Source of the DNA: Tubiluchus corallicola
Taxonomy: Eukaryota > Priapulida > Priapulimorpha > Priapulimorphida > Tubiluchidae
Reading direction: 5' to 3'
DNA length: 64,000 bases
NCBI GenBank assembly: GCA_030141605.1
Contig: JAQGDQ010000152.1
Location: 372,001 to 436,000 of the forward strand
The position numbers were made by a program, and so were the translations under genes. Positions 26,001 to 40,390 of this stretch are shown here, piece by piece. How positions within the stretch are numbered: position 1 is the first letter of the stretch; each line of letters starts with the position of its first letter. Below the pieces are notes generated by a model that was not told the DNA's origin, did not search any database, and was given only the letters and a program-made list of their open reading frames with translations.

Positions 26001-29000
26001 TTTAATACTGAACTCATAATATATACAATAATATAATCCCTAGCTATTGGGAATGTAATGACCCCTAGGTATTGAGAAAGTAAATTGTATGAGCAAGTGA
26101 ATAAACTGTGTTTATGCATATAAAAGTCAGTAACAGCTAACAACTTTTACCACTATTGGTTATTTTTTAAAAAATGCTTATAAAAACAGAAAGCAAACCA
26201 TCTGCATTATGCAACTTTTACAAAAGCGATCTTCACAAAGTTACAGCAATGTAAGCGTACAAAACAATTACAACAAATTTGTCTCTATTTTTCTGTTTGA
26301 ACTGCAGTAGAGACGAGCTTAAAGTTTAGCATATCTGCAACTGCGAAACTTGAATTTTTAAGAAATAAACCAAAAATTTAAAACAGATGCGTGAAAATTT
26401 CAACTGAAAGTGAATTCATGAACACTGACATTATGAAGGCGAAGGCTTGAAGTTCGTGCTGTAAAGTTTACCCAGAAACTGCAGAAAAATGCCAAAACCA
26501 AAGGAGTAATGAAAGTTAAACACGCCGGCAAACTGGTCTACGGATCAGGTGGTGAGATGACAAACGCACATATTGGTACTGCTACCGAATCTGGTACTGA
26601 ATCTACACAGGCTTCTTAACGGATCAAAACATTACAATGTAGAGGGGTGAGGATGAAAACAAGTGGCACTTCACAGACAGTACATTATGAATATTTACTC
26701 TTTTAAATTTCAAATTATAAGAATGGTGGAACTGAAATTATACAAGTGATAGAGCTGGGAAACTCACTGTAACCCCATATTTCACATCTAAGTATCTGTA
26801 CAGCTTCTCGAATTTAGGTAAAAGCACTGATAGCTTGTGACAGGAGTAAATTCTACTCTCTAACTACTCCTTCCATGAAAAAGTATTTCCTACGGTCCAA
26901 TCTGGTTGGGCTTGTAGGTTTACAGAAAGCATCCTCCTTCTTACAATAGTATCTAATAGGCTACAAATTTTTACAATAGTGTCACACTAACCAGTTCCAA
27001 TGCTCAGTTTTCTATATGGCATTGGATGGGCAGGTCCATTTCCAGCTAGCGGACACAGCACCGCCCTAGCTTTGACTTTCCCAGAATCTAGAAAACACAA
27101 AAGTGGCAAGTACACATAGACTTCAAAAACATTTTGATTAAAACATTGATTTTTTTAGTTATTTTCATTCCTTGACAATTCGTCGGTATCTTCAAACTCA
27201 CATTCATCTTTAACTGTAGCTTTTAGTGATGCCAAGTTTTAGGGTTGCCAACCCTAGATATTGTATTCAAGGCTGGAATACGCTCATGTAATTAATAACA
27301 AAGAAATACAAATTTAATAATCACAAGGTATACGGTGAACTGCTCAGGCATGCATGTGAATGTAGCTTTATCTAGAACAGGCTCGTATTCTGACCCTGTG
27401 TTAGCAAAATCTACCACTCACGTGCACACCTGAGCTTACGAAAAGGGAAGGTGCACTGTAGATCATTGTCACCAGTGGTCAGTATCATTCATCGCAGGGT
27501 GTCTCCTCCAGCTCTGTTCACAGGCTTTGCCGCAAACTTGCTGGCTAAGTCCTTTCTCTTAGGGTCAACATTTGGGTAAACTGATTGTCCTTACTAAAGA
27601 CGGTGTAATTGTATTTATAATAAACGGTCAATTCAACTCTATGATTCGTTTTAGATTTAGCTGAAACATTTGATTATATATGCAGCATAATTTAGGACAA
27701 AATGTCATCTGTCCTGCCACCACTAGGAATGGAATGGAAGTCCAATATGATGAAAAAATGCAAATGAGCTGCTCGTTACCCCGCTCGATTTTGAAGTCTA
27801 CCCGAGGTTAACAAAAATGAACCATTTTTGCTTCGTTTTTTAGACTTTTTGTTTTTAAGATATTGAAGTTATTAATCACTTTGGTATTAAAGCACAAGAA
27901 AACAATCTTCACAAATTAAGCTTAAAAAGTTGTCCGAAAATTTTTCATAGCACTTAAATGCTGTCTTATTGCATACAAGGCTTGTGTTAGTAGTAACGCT
28001 GTATAAAACTTGTAAATTTAAATTGCTGCGACTATTACGTGCGACCAATTTTAACGGTAAGTCGTCTGAAACAAGTTTAAATAACATTGTGTAAAGTTTG
28101 AAAAAATAATCAGACTCCTCACTAAGGAAAAGTACAAATTACTGTTATCTTGTTAATAAGATTAAAAATGTATTTTTTGGTGAGTCAGTGGTGCACACTG
28201 GGAAGGTGAGTCAGTGACATTTTACTAGTTTATGCAAACACTTTAAATTAATGAGAATTTTCTTTCCTAGTTATGCAGGTCTTTCAAGCAGGTATCCATA
28301 ATGCAAATATAATTTTGTATAGAAATAATTTAGGACATACTTTAAAATTGATTCCCGCCCTTTTAAGCGCTAATCAACGTTACATAATGGCTGCTTGACA
28401 ATGGCAGAATCCTCACTACAATGGGCAAGGAAATGTCTCGTGACTCAATGGATTTCTATTCTGTCCAACATGAAGAAATAAATCTTGTCTCACTAAACAA
28501 ATATCTTGCAAAAAAAATTCAGTGAAAGGTAAGAAATAAATCAAATACGTACCAGTAAAAAGAGGAGCTACGTTGCCATTGCTGCTCACACCTGTATGCT
28601 CAGGTAACAGCTGCTGCAACCGTTGCCATGCCAACACCTGTACCAACTGATCATCTAACTTGTCCATTTGTGAGTCTGCAAAAACATACTGGACATGTAA
28701 ATCTTATACTGACCACTGGACCAAATTGCTAACTGAAAATAAACTCACAACTGCTGACAAGCACTCTAAATTCTTAATCAGCTCTATTTTAACTTCAGAT
28801 GACTAACTGTAACAGATTCAAAAAATTCCAAAAAGAAGAAGTCCGAGTGAAAAAGTGGATTGGCGAGCAGCAATTCAGCATCTAGTGGTATCAGGGTGAA
28901 AATGATAAAATGGTTGAATGGCAAGACAAGCAAGCTGTAAGCAATTTGTAAGCAACAGTTAGAGGTCTGAGAGGTTTATCTTCTATTACTGATAAAGAGG

Positions 29001-32000
29001 CTAAAATGCAGCAACAGACAAACATAGGACGGTAAGGTTTACTTCAAATCATGCACGACCAGAAGAGAAAGACAAAACTTGTACATACAGCAGTAACCTA
29101 ATATCAAAAAACATTTAGATATCACAATGTTTTAATTTAATTTTATTCATAAATTGTAAATTTAAATCATCAACAAGTTAAATCATAAACAAATATTTAA
29201 TTCTTAAGTCATTGCTGAAATTGACATATAATTTAAAATAAATACATAATTTTAGAATTTAAAATAAATACATAATTTACTACACTGTGCAATTATCGTG
29301 TGCTAAAAATAATACTGTCGAATCCTCCTTGCAAAATTAGCAAACATTTGTAGGTGACAGTTGAGAATACAGCAGGAGTGGTGGCAGTGCTGGCGGTGGT
29401 GGTGGTGGTTGTGGTGGTGGTGGCAGTGCTGGTGGTAGTAGTAGTTTATTCTCAAATTATATGCATGCACGCGTGTATGTACGTATATACATATAAATAT
29501 TCATATCAAAAAACGACAAAACGGTACAACATGTGCGGTAAATACATCCAGTTAAGTGAACAACAAAATTGTAGTTAAAAAAAGATATTACGCTTATTTA
29601 CAATTGTTCGAAATTCAGAAACTTAATCAAGCATCACTCAGAAGAGTAAACAAAGCAAGATTAGAACTTACTATCATTGCCTTCTATGAAAGCCTCCAAC
29701 TGGTTATTGAGAGTAAGAATTGCAGGACTTGAAGGATCAATCTGAATTTCTGACTTCAATTTTGACACATCAGAATTTGCTGAAATAGTGAATGCAATTA
29801 AGAATACTTTAGTGCGGTAAAACATGCAGTTTTACAGCATATATACAGAAGAGCTAAGTAGCTATCATTTTGTAATGGTGACAGACATACATAGTAGCGA
29901 CAATAACTACATTGTTATGGCAATTCTAGAGGTATGCTATAACTACATATTCTCTAAAATTTTGAACACTGAAACAAAATTGAATGTTTCGGTAACATTA
30001 TTTAGAGAAAACGACAAAAACAGCAAAAACACTTGGTCAAATGTAATGCCATTGAATTTATTGCATTTTTATGATATATAATATGCGCTTAATAGGCTCA
30101 CTTTGGGATGACAGTGTTTTGACCCAACCAACCGACTGAACGTTTTAGCCAGTGCGGCTTAGTAGACACTTTAAATATTAGACCTTTAACCAAAATTAAC
30201 TGTATGCTCTTATTTGATCTCAGATATTTGTGCTTGTGAAGTCACAAACAATAATGTCAGGCTACTGCTGCTGCCTCGGGGGCTTAAGAGCAACAGTAAA
30301 CTGATTAAACATTCTGCGAAAAGCAGCAAGAATTTTAAAATGAAATCGCCAGATATGCGATGAAAAGTTTAGTTTGCATAAATTGTTGGGCTGCGAAGTT
30401 AGCTGCGGCAGATGAGTCAATGACAGATTCAAAACAAAACTGCCAGTTAGCATATTAGTGCAAGATAAATGTACCTGCTCACGATACTTATCATGACTGC
30501 TTCTACATGCACTATAGAGCACAAAAGCCAAGGAAATATGACACAGAAGAAGTAAAACACTTATCACATGAAAGTGTGTTGCTTTAAATAAGTGTAGCAG
30601 AACTACTAAGTCAATTAGGCATAGGTATTTGAGTCTAATGGACAAATGATTCTACTAGCTATGAGCCTATATGGCACACACTGTATGAACAATTGCTAAA
30701 TGCAATTGTTATTTACACTATCTTTGTACAACTGCTCATACTATTTGTATGTTCATTTCATTTCACAGATATTCACAAATATACATCCCATAAATATAAT
30801 AAATTATTCACAATAGAAAACGAGTAATTAGCATGAATCAACAATGGAGTGGCAAACGATACTAAACACCATACCTTGACCGAGTGTTAAAGATGTACCC
30901 GAAGACTCTTTTTGAAAATTAGTTGTCCGTGATTGGTCAGAAACAACTGACTGATGGTGAGCAGGTCCTGAGATGGCGTTAGAAAAGCCCGGAGAAGTTT
31001 TACTCCACACACAATTTAGCATACGATTTTGACTAGAAGACACCTAAGGTAAATAAAAAGGACAATAAAAAATGAAATTCTGAAATGGCTCTGCAAAGTA
31101 CAAAACAGTAACGCTAAATTTTGGACAATGTACTCTTAACCTAAAGTCAATTGATGGAGATGTAAATTTAGTACTGGGCCAAAAAATGGGATTGCACCAC
31201 TTAGTTAGAAAAATACAACCACATTTTATAATAAAATACCTAAAACACCAAGTTTCTGGGTATGTGAAACCACTTTATACCACCTACTTTGACACTGCAA
31301 AAAAAACTAGGTGTTAAGGATTTTGCATTATAACACAGGGTATTAAGACATACATAATCTATGCAAATATAAGGACTTTGTTTTGCCAAGAATTTGGGCG
31401 TCATGCCAGATTGGCATTATGAGGGGAGGGGGTGCTATGAGGTTCACTTGAATTTTTCAATGTATCAAATGGACTCAGTAAAGGAAATGTATTTATACAA
31501 CTGAAAAATTCTCAGTGCAATGCCCACTTGAAATGCGAACCAGCAAAATGCTTCACGCATCAACATTTTTTTGGTCTGACACACCCAATGCTCACGGTCT
31601 AATGCTGCACGCTTTCATGAACAACATGCTAAACTTCATTTAAGTATACCGTAACCATAGTAACTTTGTCTGTAGTAACTAATTTGACCTGCTACAAAGT
31701 ATGAACTCTCATTTGATGCCAACTTTCAATCAGTGATGACTCTTTCTCTCAGTTCTCTCACCTTATTTCTAACATAATACTCCTAGGAGAAAATCAGGAG
31801 CAATCGAATCAACATATTAAGACACAATCATATTAGAGACACAACCAGCACAGCATATTAAGAGTCCATTTTTATACATTTACTCTTTTGTTCTAAACTC
31901 TCTTTTGAGCTACGTTAAAAAATGTCACATACCGTTTGACCATTTCCTTTTGATGCCAGATCTACACTCAATTTTCCGTCAACGGATGTAGCATCGCTTA

Positions 32001-35000
32001 AATTATGTAAACTACTATACTCTAAAACAGATTCACTCTTCATATTTACACTTTCAGATAAAATTGGTCCATTTCCAAGTTTCTCATTTTCATCACTCGA
32101 CAGAATGCTGCCGTTTACTAAAGACTGCTTTGCGCCGTCAAGATCACTGGTTAAAGGAGTATCACTCTTGGCCGTCACTGACGTATCAACCGACGATGAA
32201 GACGTGGAAGACTGAGGACTTGTTTTCTCAATGTTTCCCTTGCTTTCTAACATTTGCTTCTTCGCCAGATGGCGTGCAACACCACACTGTAATTGCACTA
32301 CGCTTGCTAACCACTGAAAACAATATTTTCAATTACACTAGTAAAGCAGAAATGGTTACATTTAATAGAAAGACATTCTGCAACGTAAACTGTTGCTGCA
32401 CTAGCTGACGATGGGATTAAGTAATACTAATAAGGAGTAAACTAATAAAGTAATGCACATAATAAACAGCAGTAGCAATGATGCTGAAACACAACTTGGA
32501 ACAATATGACTGGCATTTGCCCCAGTACAGATGTTTATAAAAGCAACCTAAGGTGTCTTGCACATACGACACTTCGTTTCCAAAAAAACTTACACTCACC
32601 CAAGACAATCACAAAGTCTACAGCATCATTACAGCAACTTTTGAAATGTATACAGTTTTAATAACAAATCAGTACATCTTAAACCAGGGGTGTGCAAACT
32701 GTGGCCCGCAGGCCACTTGCGGCCCGCCGAGAGTTCTTGTGCGGCCCGCGAAGAGGTTTGTCAACGTAATGAAGGTGCGGCCCACGAGATCTAGTTGAAG
32801 TCTGCGCCAATATCGCAAAGATAGTGCGGGTAGTTTTTTCCTCTAGATCGGATGGCATTAACCCTTACAAGACCGTTGTCACTTAATGTCATGTCGGACA
32901 TGACGAAATATTTGGTTTTTAATATAAATTTTAATAATTTCTAAAATAGTTTTTTGAGTGTAATATGCAGTACTAATGATGTGACAGATCAGATGCAGAA
33001 AAATCGTTATTAGGTCCTACTGTACTTAGCTCCTTGACCAAACTGCATCTGGCCCACAGTAATTGCGGGAATGTTTAATGTGGCCCGGCTAGTCAGATAA
33101 TTTGCACACCCCTGTCTTAAACTTACAAGGTTTTCTCTCAGTCTACACATCTGTCATTCTTGTAAGTTAATTAATATGCAAAAATGATGCCATACCTGCT
33201 CCTGTTCGTCTAATACATTCAATAAGGTATCAGATGCAGACAAGTTCCAAGAAGATGGAAGCATCGGAGGTGGATTATTATACTGATTCTTAATCGCATC
33301 AGGAACCTAAAATTTCACAAAAAACAACAACATTGTCAAATGAAAACACACTGTTTATAAAAAAACAATAAATTTATCGTACATACAGGAAACAAAGCAC
33401 AATAAAATTATTTTATAAGTGTACTTCTTACCTTTACCGTTCTATTATGCACTTTTCGAATAAATTTATAGCGAAATGGCGGATTTTTGCGGTGCACTTT
33501 CTTCAAAAAGTTCACCTTGACTGTATGTTGATTCACACGGCCACAGAATTGCTCCCACAACTTGACTCGCTCACTGAGTTTAGTACATTTTAACAAATGA
33601 GCATCCTAAAATTAGATGAACAAACAAGTCAGCATCCTAAATAAAAAATCCTGCTACAAATAACAGAGTGCTAATAACCAATTATCAATAAATGAAAATT
33701 TTCTTATACGTATATTCAAAAAAGCTTACAAAACTATATAGTTTTACTATACTGTTTCATAACAGAACATACTATAACTATAATCATGCTATACAATTTT
33801 TTCATGTTGTTTAATGAACAAGAAAGCACTACTAATTTAATTCTATCTGACAATATTGTATTAATACACACAAATGTTGATAAGAAAAACCAAATTTATA
33901 CTTTACATGAAACTTTCTTCAATTGTATATTGTACTAAGACACATATATATATAAAAATAAAAAATGCCCGTACCACAGCATGTTCTGGGTGATTTGGGC
34001 ACATCCACCGCTCAGTGGGGGGAGAAGTAAGAGGCGGATCCAAGCAGTCCAGATGAAACAGAAGGGGGCAAAAATCACACTGTAAGAGTGGCGCCACTCT
34101 GCAGCTTCTGTAACACCAAATAATATGAGCAAAATTTAGCTTTAAAACTATATCTAACATTAATACTTCTCCAGTCCTGTATTTGTAAATTGTTAATACA
34201 AATTATATAGAACAAACCCACGTTTAATCACTTACTGGTTGCACTTGAAACAGAGTTTTGCTGGCAAAGGTACTAGCCCCATATTATCTCTCTCATGGGG
34301 TACCTTTTTCGGACGACCGTTGTTAGAATCAGACCATTTATAAGTACCTAAGAATAAGAAGTGAAAACACGTACATTTCCTTATAGAAAACCACTAATTT
34401 ACGCAGAATTGAACAAAAAGGTCATTTTACAAGGATATATGTATGTAAATCTCGTGATAGAGTATTCATGAAGAAAAGTGGAAAGTGCATTTATGATTAG
34501 AAAAACCTGTTACAGCATCAACGTAACTCAAAAACTGCATGATTTAAAGGAAACATGGAATTTTTTTAGACGTATATACGTATTTTATCACCTATAACAC
34601 CAAAATGTTTCTACTAATTATATGAGCTTAGAAACCTAAATGACAGCTGCAAGCACAGCTAGCAATGACATCAAAACCAAACTCAATTTTTTAATAGCTG
34701 AAATATTCCATGAGCATGCCACATGTGTTTACAAAAGTGAACAGTATTCAAGTACAGAGCTACTGTAAAACACGGTTCATGCCAAATCAACAAATTTTAA
34801 ATTTGAAAGTGTCACTTTTAAATTTGCCATAATGCCAACATGCGATTTCAGGTCATGTGTGACCTTACGAACCAGTATGCGAGTTACACAGTTTAAAATT
34901 GGGTTCTGTTTTCTTTTAAGAGCAGTAAATTCCATATTATAAAATGGCTCCAAAGTGTGCAAAAAATTCTACATTCGTGCATTTCTTATAATACAACAAA

Positions 35001-38000
35001 TAATATGCAACAAGTCCTCACTTAACAACGCTAATGTACTCAAGCAACCATGTTAAGAAAAATGTCGTTAAACGAAGCCAAGACTTCCATAGAAAAAACG
35101 TAAAAGAATTGGGATCAATACTGCTTAAATCACGCAAATTAAGCATTTTATGAGTTTTACTCATGTTTCTACTGATTAATTTCATTCTGTTTGTTTGAAA
35201 CCACCTATATATCTTACATACATAGCTCTGTTTGCTTGAAACCACCTATATATCTTACATACATGCTAGCCGTTTTTTCTTTCGCTGATGTTTAACTCTA
35301 AGCGGGCGTTAAACAATAAACACTGCAGCAGAGTCAAAGGCAATCCCTGAAGTGACCTTAGGAATATTATCTAGATGCTTAGTCTGGTTGCCATATCAAC
35401 AGGTTGCAGGCAAGGCAACACTCCTTGGCATAAAGTTTGCTTCCTGGTCTGGCTTACATACAAACAGCTAACATTTAGTGGTCAAGCGGAAAGCAAAAAC
35501 GTGCGTACTTGTATAATAATTGCAGTGTTTATGTTACTTGTGCATTTTTAGAACAGAATAATGCAATATGTACTGTTTTAGTGCACCAAATTAGATAAAA
35601 AAGTTGTTGATAAGATAAAAATTGGCTTTGAACAAAGTAAGAAAATTGTTGTTAAAAATGAGACGACGTGTTGTTACGCGAAAAAAGGTGTCAAATGTTA
35701 GACATCGTCAAAATGAAACATCGCTAAATGAGGAGTCGTTAAGCGAGGGCTTACTATATAGCAAATGACATCACATAAAGCAAAGCACAACTGTGTTAAG
35801 ACTGACTGATGAACTACATGAAAAAAGTATGAAAAGAACTTTATAAACAAAGAAAAGTATATGTGGATTAGAAAATGGTGTTTATAAAGAAACATCATCA
35901 TAAAACACATTTACAATTTACCTGGTATTTGCACTGTACACTTTATTCTCCCGGGCAGTTCGAACTCTTTCGGATTTAGTCTCTCAGCTGCCTGAATTAG
36001 AACACTCAACGGTGAGTCATTGTCGTCACCGTCGTAATCATCACTCGCTACAATCTCTTTTTGCTCTTGGTGTTCCTCTTTTTGCAATTTTTCACGATGC
36101 AAAGCAGCAATACGCTTGCTTACTCTTTCCTACATATTACAAAAAACATTGTTAAACAATTTGAAACACAAGCAATAATAAAACAACAAACAGACACAAC
36201 TGGAAATTTAAAAATTAAATTCACAGCAGCAGCATGGAAATAATAATAAAAATACATTTTGGATCCTAGTAATAATTTTCTTTTCTTCAAAATCTAATCT
36301 TGAAAATTACAAACCTTTGAACGTCTATCGCGAGATTCTTTTTTCTCCACTTTGGCATTTTCAATTTCTGGCGACTTTTTCTCTGCCTTTTCTTTTTCTT
36401 GTTTTTCTTGTACTGTACCATTTGTCTTTTCGTGTCCTTTTGTATCGGATTTTTCCGGCACGTCTTTCTTTTTCTTTGGAGGTCGCCCTCTTTTAGGAAC
36501 CGGTTTCACCTCTACAGAATTCACTATTTTATCCGACAGCTTATTCTTTATTTGAGAATTATTCTCCAAAAGTTTATTTCTTTCCTGACTTGAAGAGAAC
36601 AAATCATCAAGTGGTTGATTATTGCCATTTTTATCTTTTGCTCTGCTACGACTACTGCTCCGGCTTGTAGAGCTACAGGTAGACAATGTGTCATCTTCTT
36701 GTTTCTGCAGAAAGAAAATATTATAATTTTCTACACATTTGTGCAGTATTATGACGAAGAAGCTTCATTATTTGCAAGAATGATCGAAACGTAATTATAA
36801 AACCCCAGAAATGACAGTAACCAAGGACTTTCGATAAACACCACATTACTTATTCTGTAAAACAGTGTTGAAAATTCAAAACTTTATACTTACTGGTGCA
36901 GTCTTACATCGATGGCACACCCACTCACCAGTTGGTAAATCATCTTCCGTTAAGGGAGGATCGCTAAAAACGAAAGACGTTAACTTATTTACCGCAATGC
37001 TGCAAAAAGATATGTACAAAATTTTCAGGAAGTAATGCATAGCCGGTTGATTAAAAACAAACATCAGTGAATTAATGTAATGATTTAACTTTACTGCAGT
37101 TTTACTGACAAGGAATTTTGGGAAACTACTTACTGGCACAGTAAGTGAAACGATGCCGAACAACGATCGCAACATATCAGGTCTCCACCCTCCTTGCAAC
37201 TATCACAGTAATCATGGTTCGGGACCTTCCCTGGACGATAACGTGGCCTCTCGCGCATCTGTTTCTTGGACCTACGCGCTTCGTCCTCACTCATAGGTGG
37301 TGCGATAAGAGCTTGGATTTGCTAAAAAAGCACCACGTGCAACATTTATCATTTATCTTATTGCATGGTACAAAAAATATATTTAATGCTCATATAATAC
37401 GTGTTGTACATGTTACACAGAAGTAGATGTGTAAAGAAAAATGTTTGCAAGCAGGTTTAAAGTACAACACACTACAAATGCAAACATATGGACACGTATT
37501 AGACCTGCTGTGTTTCACAATACCTCTAACATTAAAGTGCAAATTTGCAGTTGTCAACTGATTACATAGTTAAGACATAATTCGGTATATTTAACGTTAT
37601 TTAATAAGCATACAAATGCTGGTATTAAGAAATAGGATTATTAATAGGCTGTATTAACCTGATAAAATGAACAAAATTATAAGCTTTATCATGCACAGAT
37701 TTAACATTAATAAAATTGTGGTTTATCTTTTATAAGATAGTGCTTATTAACCACAGAATTTCTGCTAGTTTTCTTTTCAGATTAAACTTAACAGCCATAA
37801 AAATCTTACACCACAGTCAACATATACAAAAGTCGGTTTTCTTATAGGGTGAGCACATTCTCTTCTAATTTCGTTAAGCAAAAACAGAAAACTATAAAAC
37901 TTAGCAATGCAAAATGGTCACAAGTCGGGTTTCGCTACAAACATTGGTGATGAGTAGGCCCTGCCACTGAACTAGCAGTATTCAAAGTGCATAAAAATAA

Positions 38001-39261
38001 CCACTTTATTAAACAGTTAGTGTTACTAATTTAGGATTGTTTTTCTCTGACCTTCATCAGGACAGCAAATTCTGGCGATTACTTGGCTGTGAATGTCAAA
38101 TCAAAACAGTTCCCTTGAAGCAAATCACATTTATGTCATCTCGGCCATATGTATATTAAATGCTACACAAGTTACGCTTCTAAAAACTTTCACACATTAT
38201 GGCCGACAGGAAACAATATACAAGTGTGTGATTGTAACAGTCTCAAATATTATTTAAAACTTAGTACTTATTTATTAACGTTAGTACTTATAAGTGTAAC
38301 AATTCAATGAATTTTCCTAACAACCACTAAAACTTTTAAAGTTGAACCCTCCTTGGTCGTGCTAAATTTTATGACAGTACTCACCTACCAATGCTTAATA
38401 CAATTTCAGTTTTTTTAACAACTAAGCTAGTGTTTCATCGCACGTAGCAGCAATACTTTTTTCTTGAATCAGTTGTGTGCATTTTAAGTTTTTAATTTTT
38501 TTTTATAAAACTATTCAAACAGCAGTTCTGCTTTTATAGTAATGAGGATAGATAAGGACATCATATCAGCACAATATTCGGTCAGACAAAAAATATCGCA
38601 CTGCTACTCGAGTCTTTTACCCAATAGTCAGCACTCCTCACTACTTTTTAGTCCTCAATTGCTGATAACTCATGTTACTACTACCCCTCTACATAGATTG
38701 TAAATAAAACAATTGCCTGGACTGCTAATTGGTTTTGAGAAAATTTGAATGCTTAAAGTAGATAAAACGAAATGAAATAAAAATTGCTGATGATACTTGT
38801 AGCTAGTCCAACATGATGTATAAAAAATATAGACTGCAGCATTTTCTTTCTATTTTATTACAAAGATTATTTTCGTTTATTTGAATTTTTTATAGATACA
38901 AATAAACTAATTGCTGTTAGTGTGAGCACTTTTATAATAAAAACTAATAACTTGAATTAAGCTGTCACACTTCTTTTGAACACAGCATTCAAAACTTGAC
39001 TGAGTATTGCTAAGTTTGCAGAGCTCAATTTCCACGCACACAGCTTCAATTAAATCTAGTACTATAAATGAAATTAAAGTAAAAGTTAAATTCGCCATCC
39101 AACGCCCTGAAATTTACCCGAGCTGCCTACTTCACAAAGCCTAAATCAGGCATTCTAAATAAACGTTCAGTTACATGGTGTGCAAGACAAAACTTGTCAA
39201 AAATTTGTATTACCTCCATCAATCCTCCAGAAGTATCTAAATCGTACATAGTAGAACTCAT
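23087..39261 (-). CDS. PHF12: PHD finger protein 12 (Pf1), complete gene
   Basis: Chromatin adaptor that links Sin3-HDAC and MRG15 to nucleosomes. Seventeen exons (minus): 39261-39214, 37321-37134, 36963-36894, 36704-36315, 36129-35922, 34347-34236, 34107-33975, 33605-33432, 33306-33196, 32313-31933, 31043-30875, 29779-29672, 28675-28553, 27087-26992, 25694-25612, 24098-23865, 23308-23087. They total 2850 nt with no phase break: 949 residues (human about 1004). N-terminus [20 protein letters not shown] is near identical to human. PHD1 is at about 54-99 ([24 protein letters not shown]). A basic AT-hook-like [10 protein letters not shown] sits near 180-190. PHD2 is at about 334-381 ([19 protein letters not shown]). 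An FHA domain follows at about 740-860 ([26 protein letters not shown]), and the conserved tail is [11 protein letters not shown]. The middle (479-700) is Ser-rich and poorly conserved. Confidence 0.96.
24662..25277. mobile_element. TA-flanked MITE, family ending in GTATATACTTATGTACAAGTC, copy 1
   Basis: Left end CCGTATATACTTATGTACAA and the complement of the right end CAGTATATACTTATGTACAA form near-perfect inverted termini, with TA at 24660-24661 and 25278-25279. A second copy in opposite orientation starts at 63388. Sits in the PHF12 intron 24099-25611. No transposase. Confidence 0.8.
26437..26619 (+). other. Open frame with coding-like composition, unrecognised (61 codons)
   Basis: Reads [20 protein letters not shown] and later [16 protein letters not shown], open from a stop at 26434 to TAA 26617. 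It lacks an ATG at its start and a clear acceptor. It lies antisense in the PHF12 intron 25695-26991. A segment (cggatcagg then atgacaaac) also occurs near 14815-14845, so this may be transposon sequence rather than a gene. Confidence 0.25.
27888..28400 (+). repeat. Dispersed repeat, copy 2 (see 1760-2275)
   Basis: Same family and orientation as 1760-2275, with diverged blocks in the same order. Lies in the PHF12 intron 27088-28552. Copy 2 lacks the TGACGTCA site found in copy 1. Confidence 0.6.
28676..29671 (-). other. PHF12 intron with a GGT microsatellite
   Basis: About 1 kb. Contains an imperfect ggt/gtg run at 29380-29452 and AT-rich sequence with a direct repeat of taaaataaatacataattt near 29236-29280. 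The Val-rich plus-strand ORF over the run is an artefact. Confidence 0.7.
29780..31932 (-). other. Two PHF12 introns (29780-30874, 31044-31932)
   Basis: The introns flank the small exon 31043-30875. No repeat with defined ends, RNA gene or nested gene seen; AT-rich sequence. Confidence 0.5.
32685..33114. mobile_element. hAT (Charlie-like) non-autonomous element, 430 bp, perfect 8-bp target duplication
   Basis: Inverted termini CAGGGGTGTGCAAA at both ends (the right end reads ttgcacacccctg), bounded by identical TCTTAAAC at 32677-32684 and 33115-33122. The interior is rich in gtggccc/gcggcccg, out of character with the AT-rich host. It lies in the PHF12 intron 32314-33195. The intact duplication indicates a fairly recent insertion compared with the other elements here. 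Confidence 0.9.
35008..35756. mobile_element. Pogo-like element, family AGTCCTCGCTTAACG, copy 1
   Basis: Left end aagtcctcacttaac, right end gttaagcgagggctta, inverted to each other but diverged. The interior matches 60665-61367 in reverse orientation (acaagtaa, ctaacatttagtggtcaagc, tctggttgccatatcaacag). It also carries a 34-bp internal direct repeat (gaaaccacctatatatctta at 35198 and 35239). Lies in the PHF12 intron 34348-35921; it gives spurious ORFs. Confidence 0.75.
37322..39213 (-). other. PHF12 intron 1, 1.9 kb
   Basis: Separates [16 protein letters not shown] from [10 protein letters not shown] see nothing beyond AT-rich sequence. Confidence 0.6.
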
Positions 39262-40390
39262 TTTCCCTTTAGATCGGTACAATTACTGCAAGATAAATTA
39301 AAAACAGAGTCATTCTTTAACAAATGTTTTTTCGCGCCAATGACCAGTGACTGAACCTTCAAGTCCTCAAATACAAGCTCAGTCAAAAGCAAATTGGAAA
39401 AATTTGCCGACCAAAAATAATCTTATCTAATACAGAAAACACATCAATTATGTTACCATTAATTGTTTTTATAAAACGTGTCCATAATATAAATTAAAAA
39501 TTGAAAAATGTCAGTAAACATTTTAACAAAAAATTAATGTAACACAAACGACTTTTCCACAATTTTAACATGTCGGCAAACAGACTACGCATGCGCAGAA
39601 TGAAATTTGGAGAATTGTGGGATTCATGCAATTCAATTCACATAAAATTTATGTAAAAAATTGTCTAAGACGGACACTGAAAATAATAATTTTTATATAG
39701 TTGCAAACGTCATAATTTTCATAATATGCAGTAATAAAGATTCAAGCACACTGCAAACCAGAATCTAGCATTCAAAGGCACTGCCCGTACTAAATGTAAC
39801 ATCTGTGGCTTTTGTACTGACTGATTGGAGCTTGATAGATTAACGATTAATTTATTATCCCACAAAGACTGTAACTGTGAGTGAAGCCGATTTGTGGCAG
39901 GTCTTTGGTTTAAATTTGCAATTCCCTGCTTAAATTAAACAGGGATCGTTAACTGTGGATTCGTGCAATGTTCAAAAAGTATACAGAGTGGTACATAGTG
40001 TATGAGAATAAGAATTCGTTTGTTTGAATCAGTGCCAACATTAAGACATACATAATGGTATATAATACATGACACTAATACCTAACATTAGAATACATAA
40101 TATCATTAATACATAATACATGATTGGGGCCGCATAAATGAAGCACAGTGGGATGAAATGGAAAGGACAGAAAGAAACGGCATGTGCAATCTTAAACCAA
40201 ATGTGTTCAACAAGTTATTCAACAAGCACTATCACGATTATTAAGCTTTTAGCCCATAAAACAAGAATACATTATAAGCAATTGATGTTATTGCGAATGT
40301 TGTGGATCTCCAAAGAAGAAAGAGATGCAAAGAATGTATTTTTAGCAACATTGGAAAAAAATCCTGAAAGTTGGACTGAATAATCCAGTG

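Noticed and set aside
29354-29578. Val-rich plus-strand ORF
   Set aside because: Produced by the ggt/gtg microsatellite.
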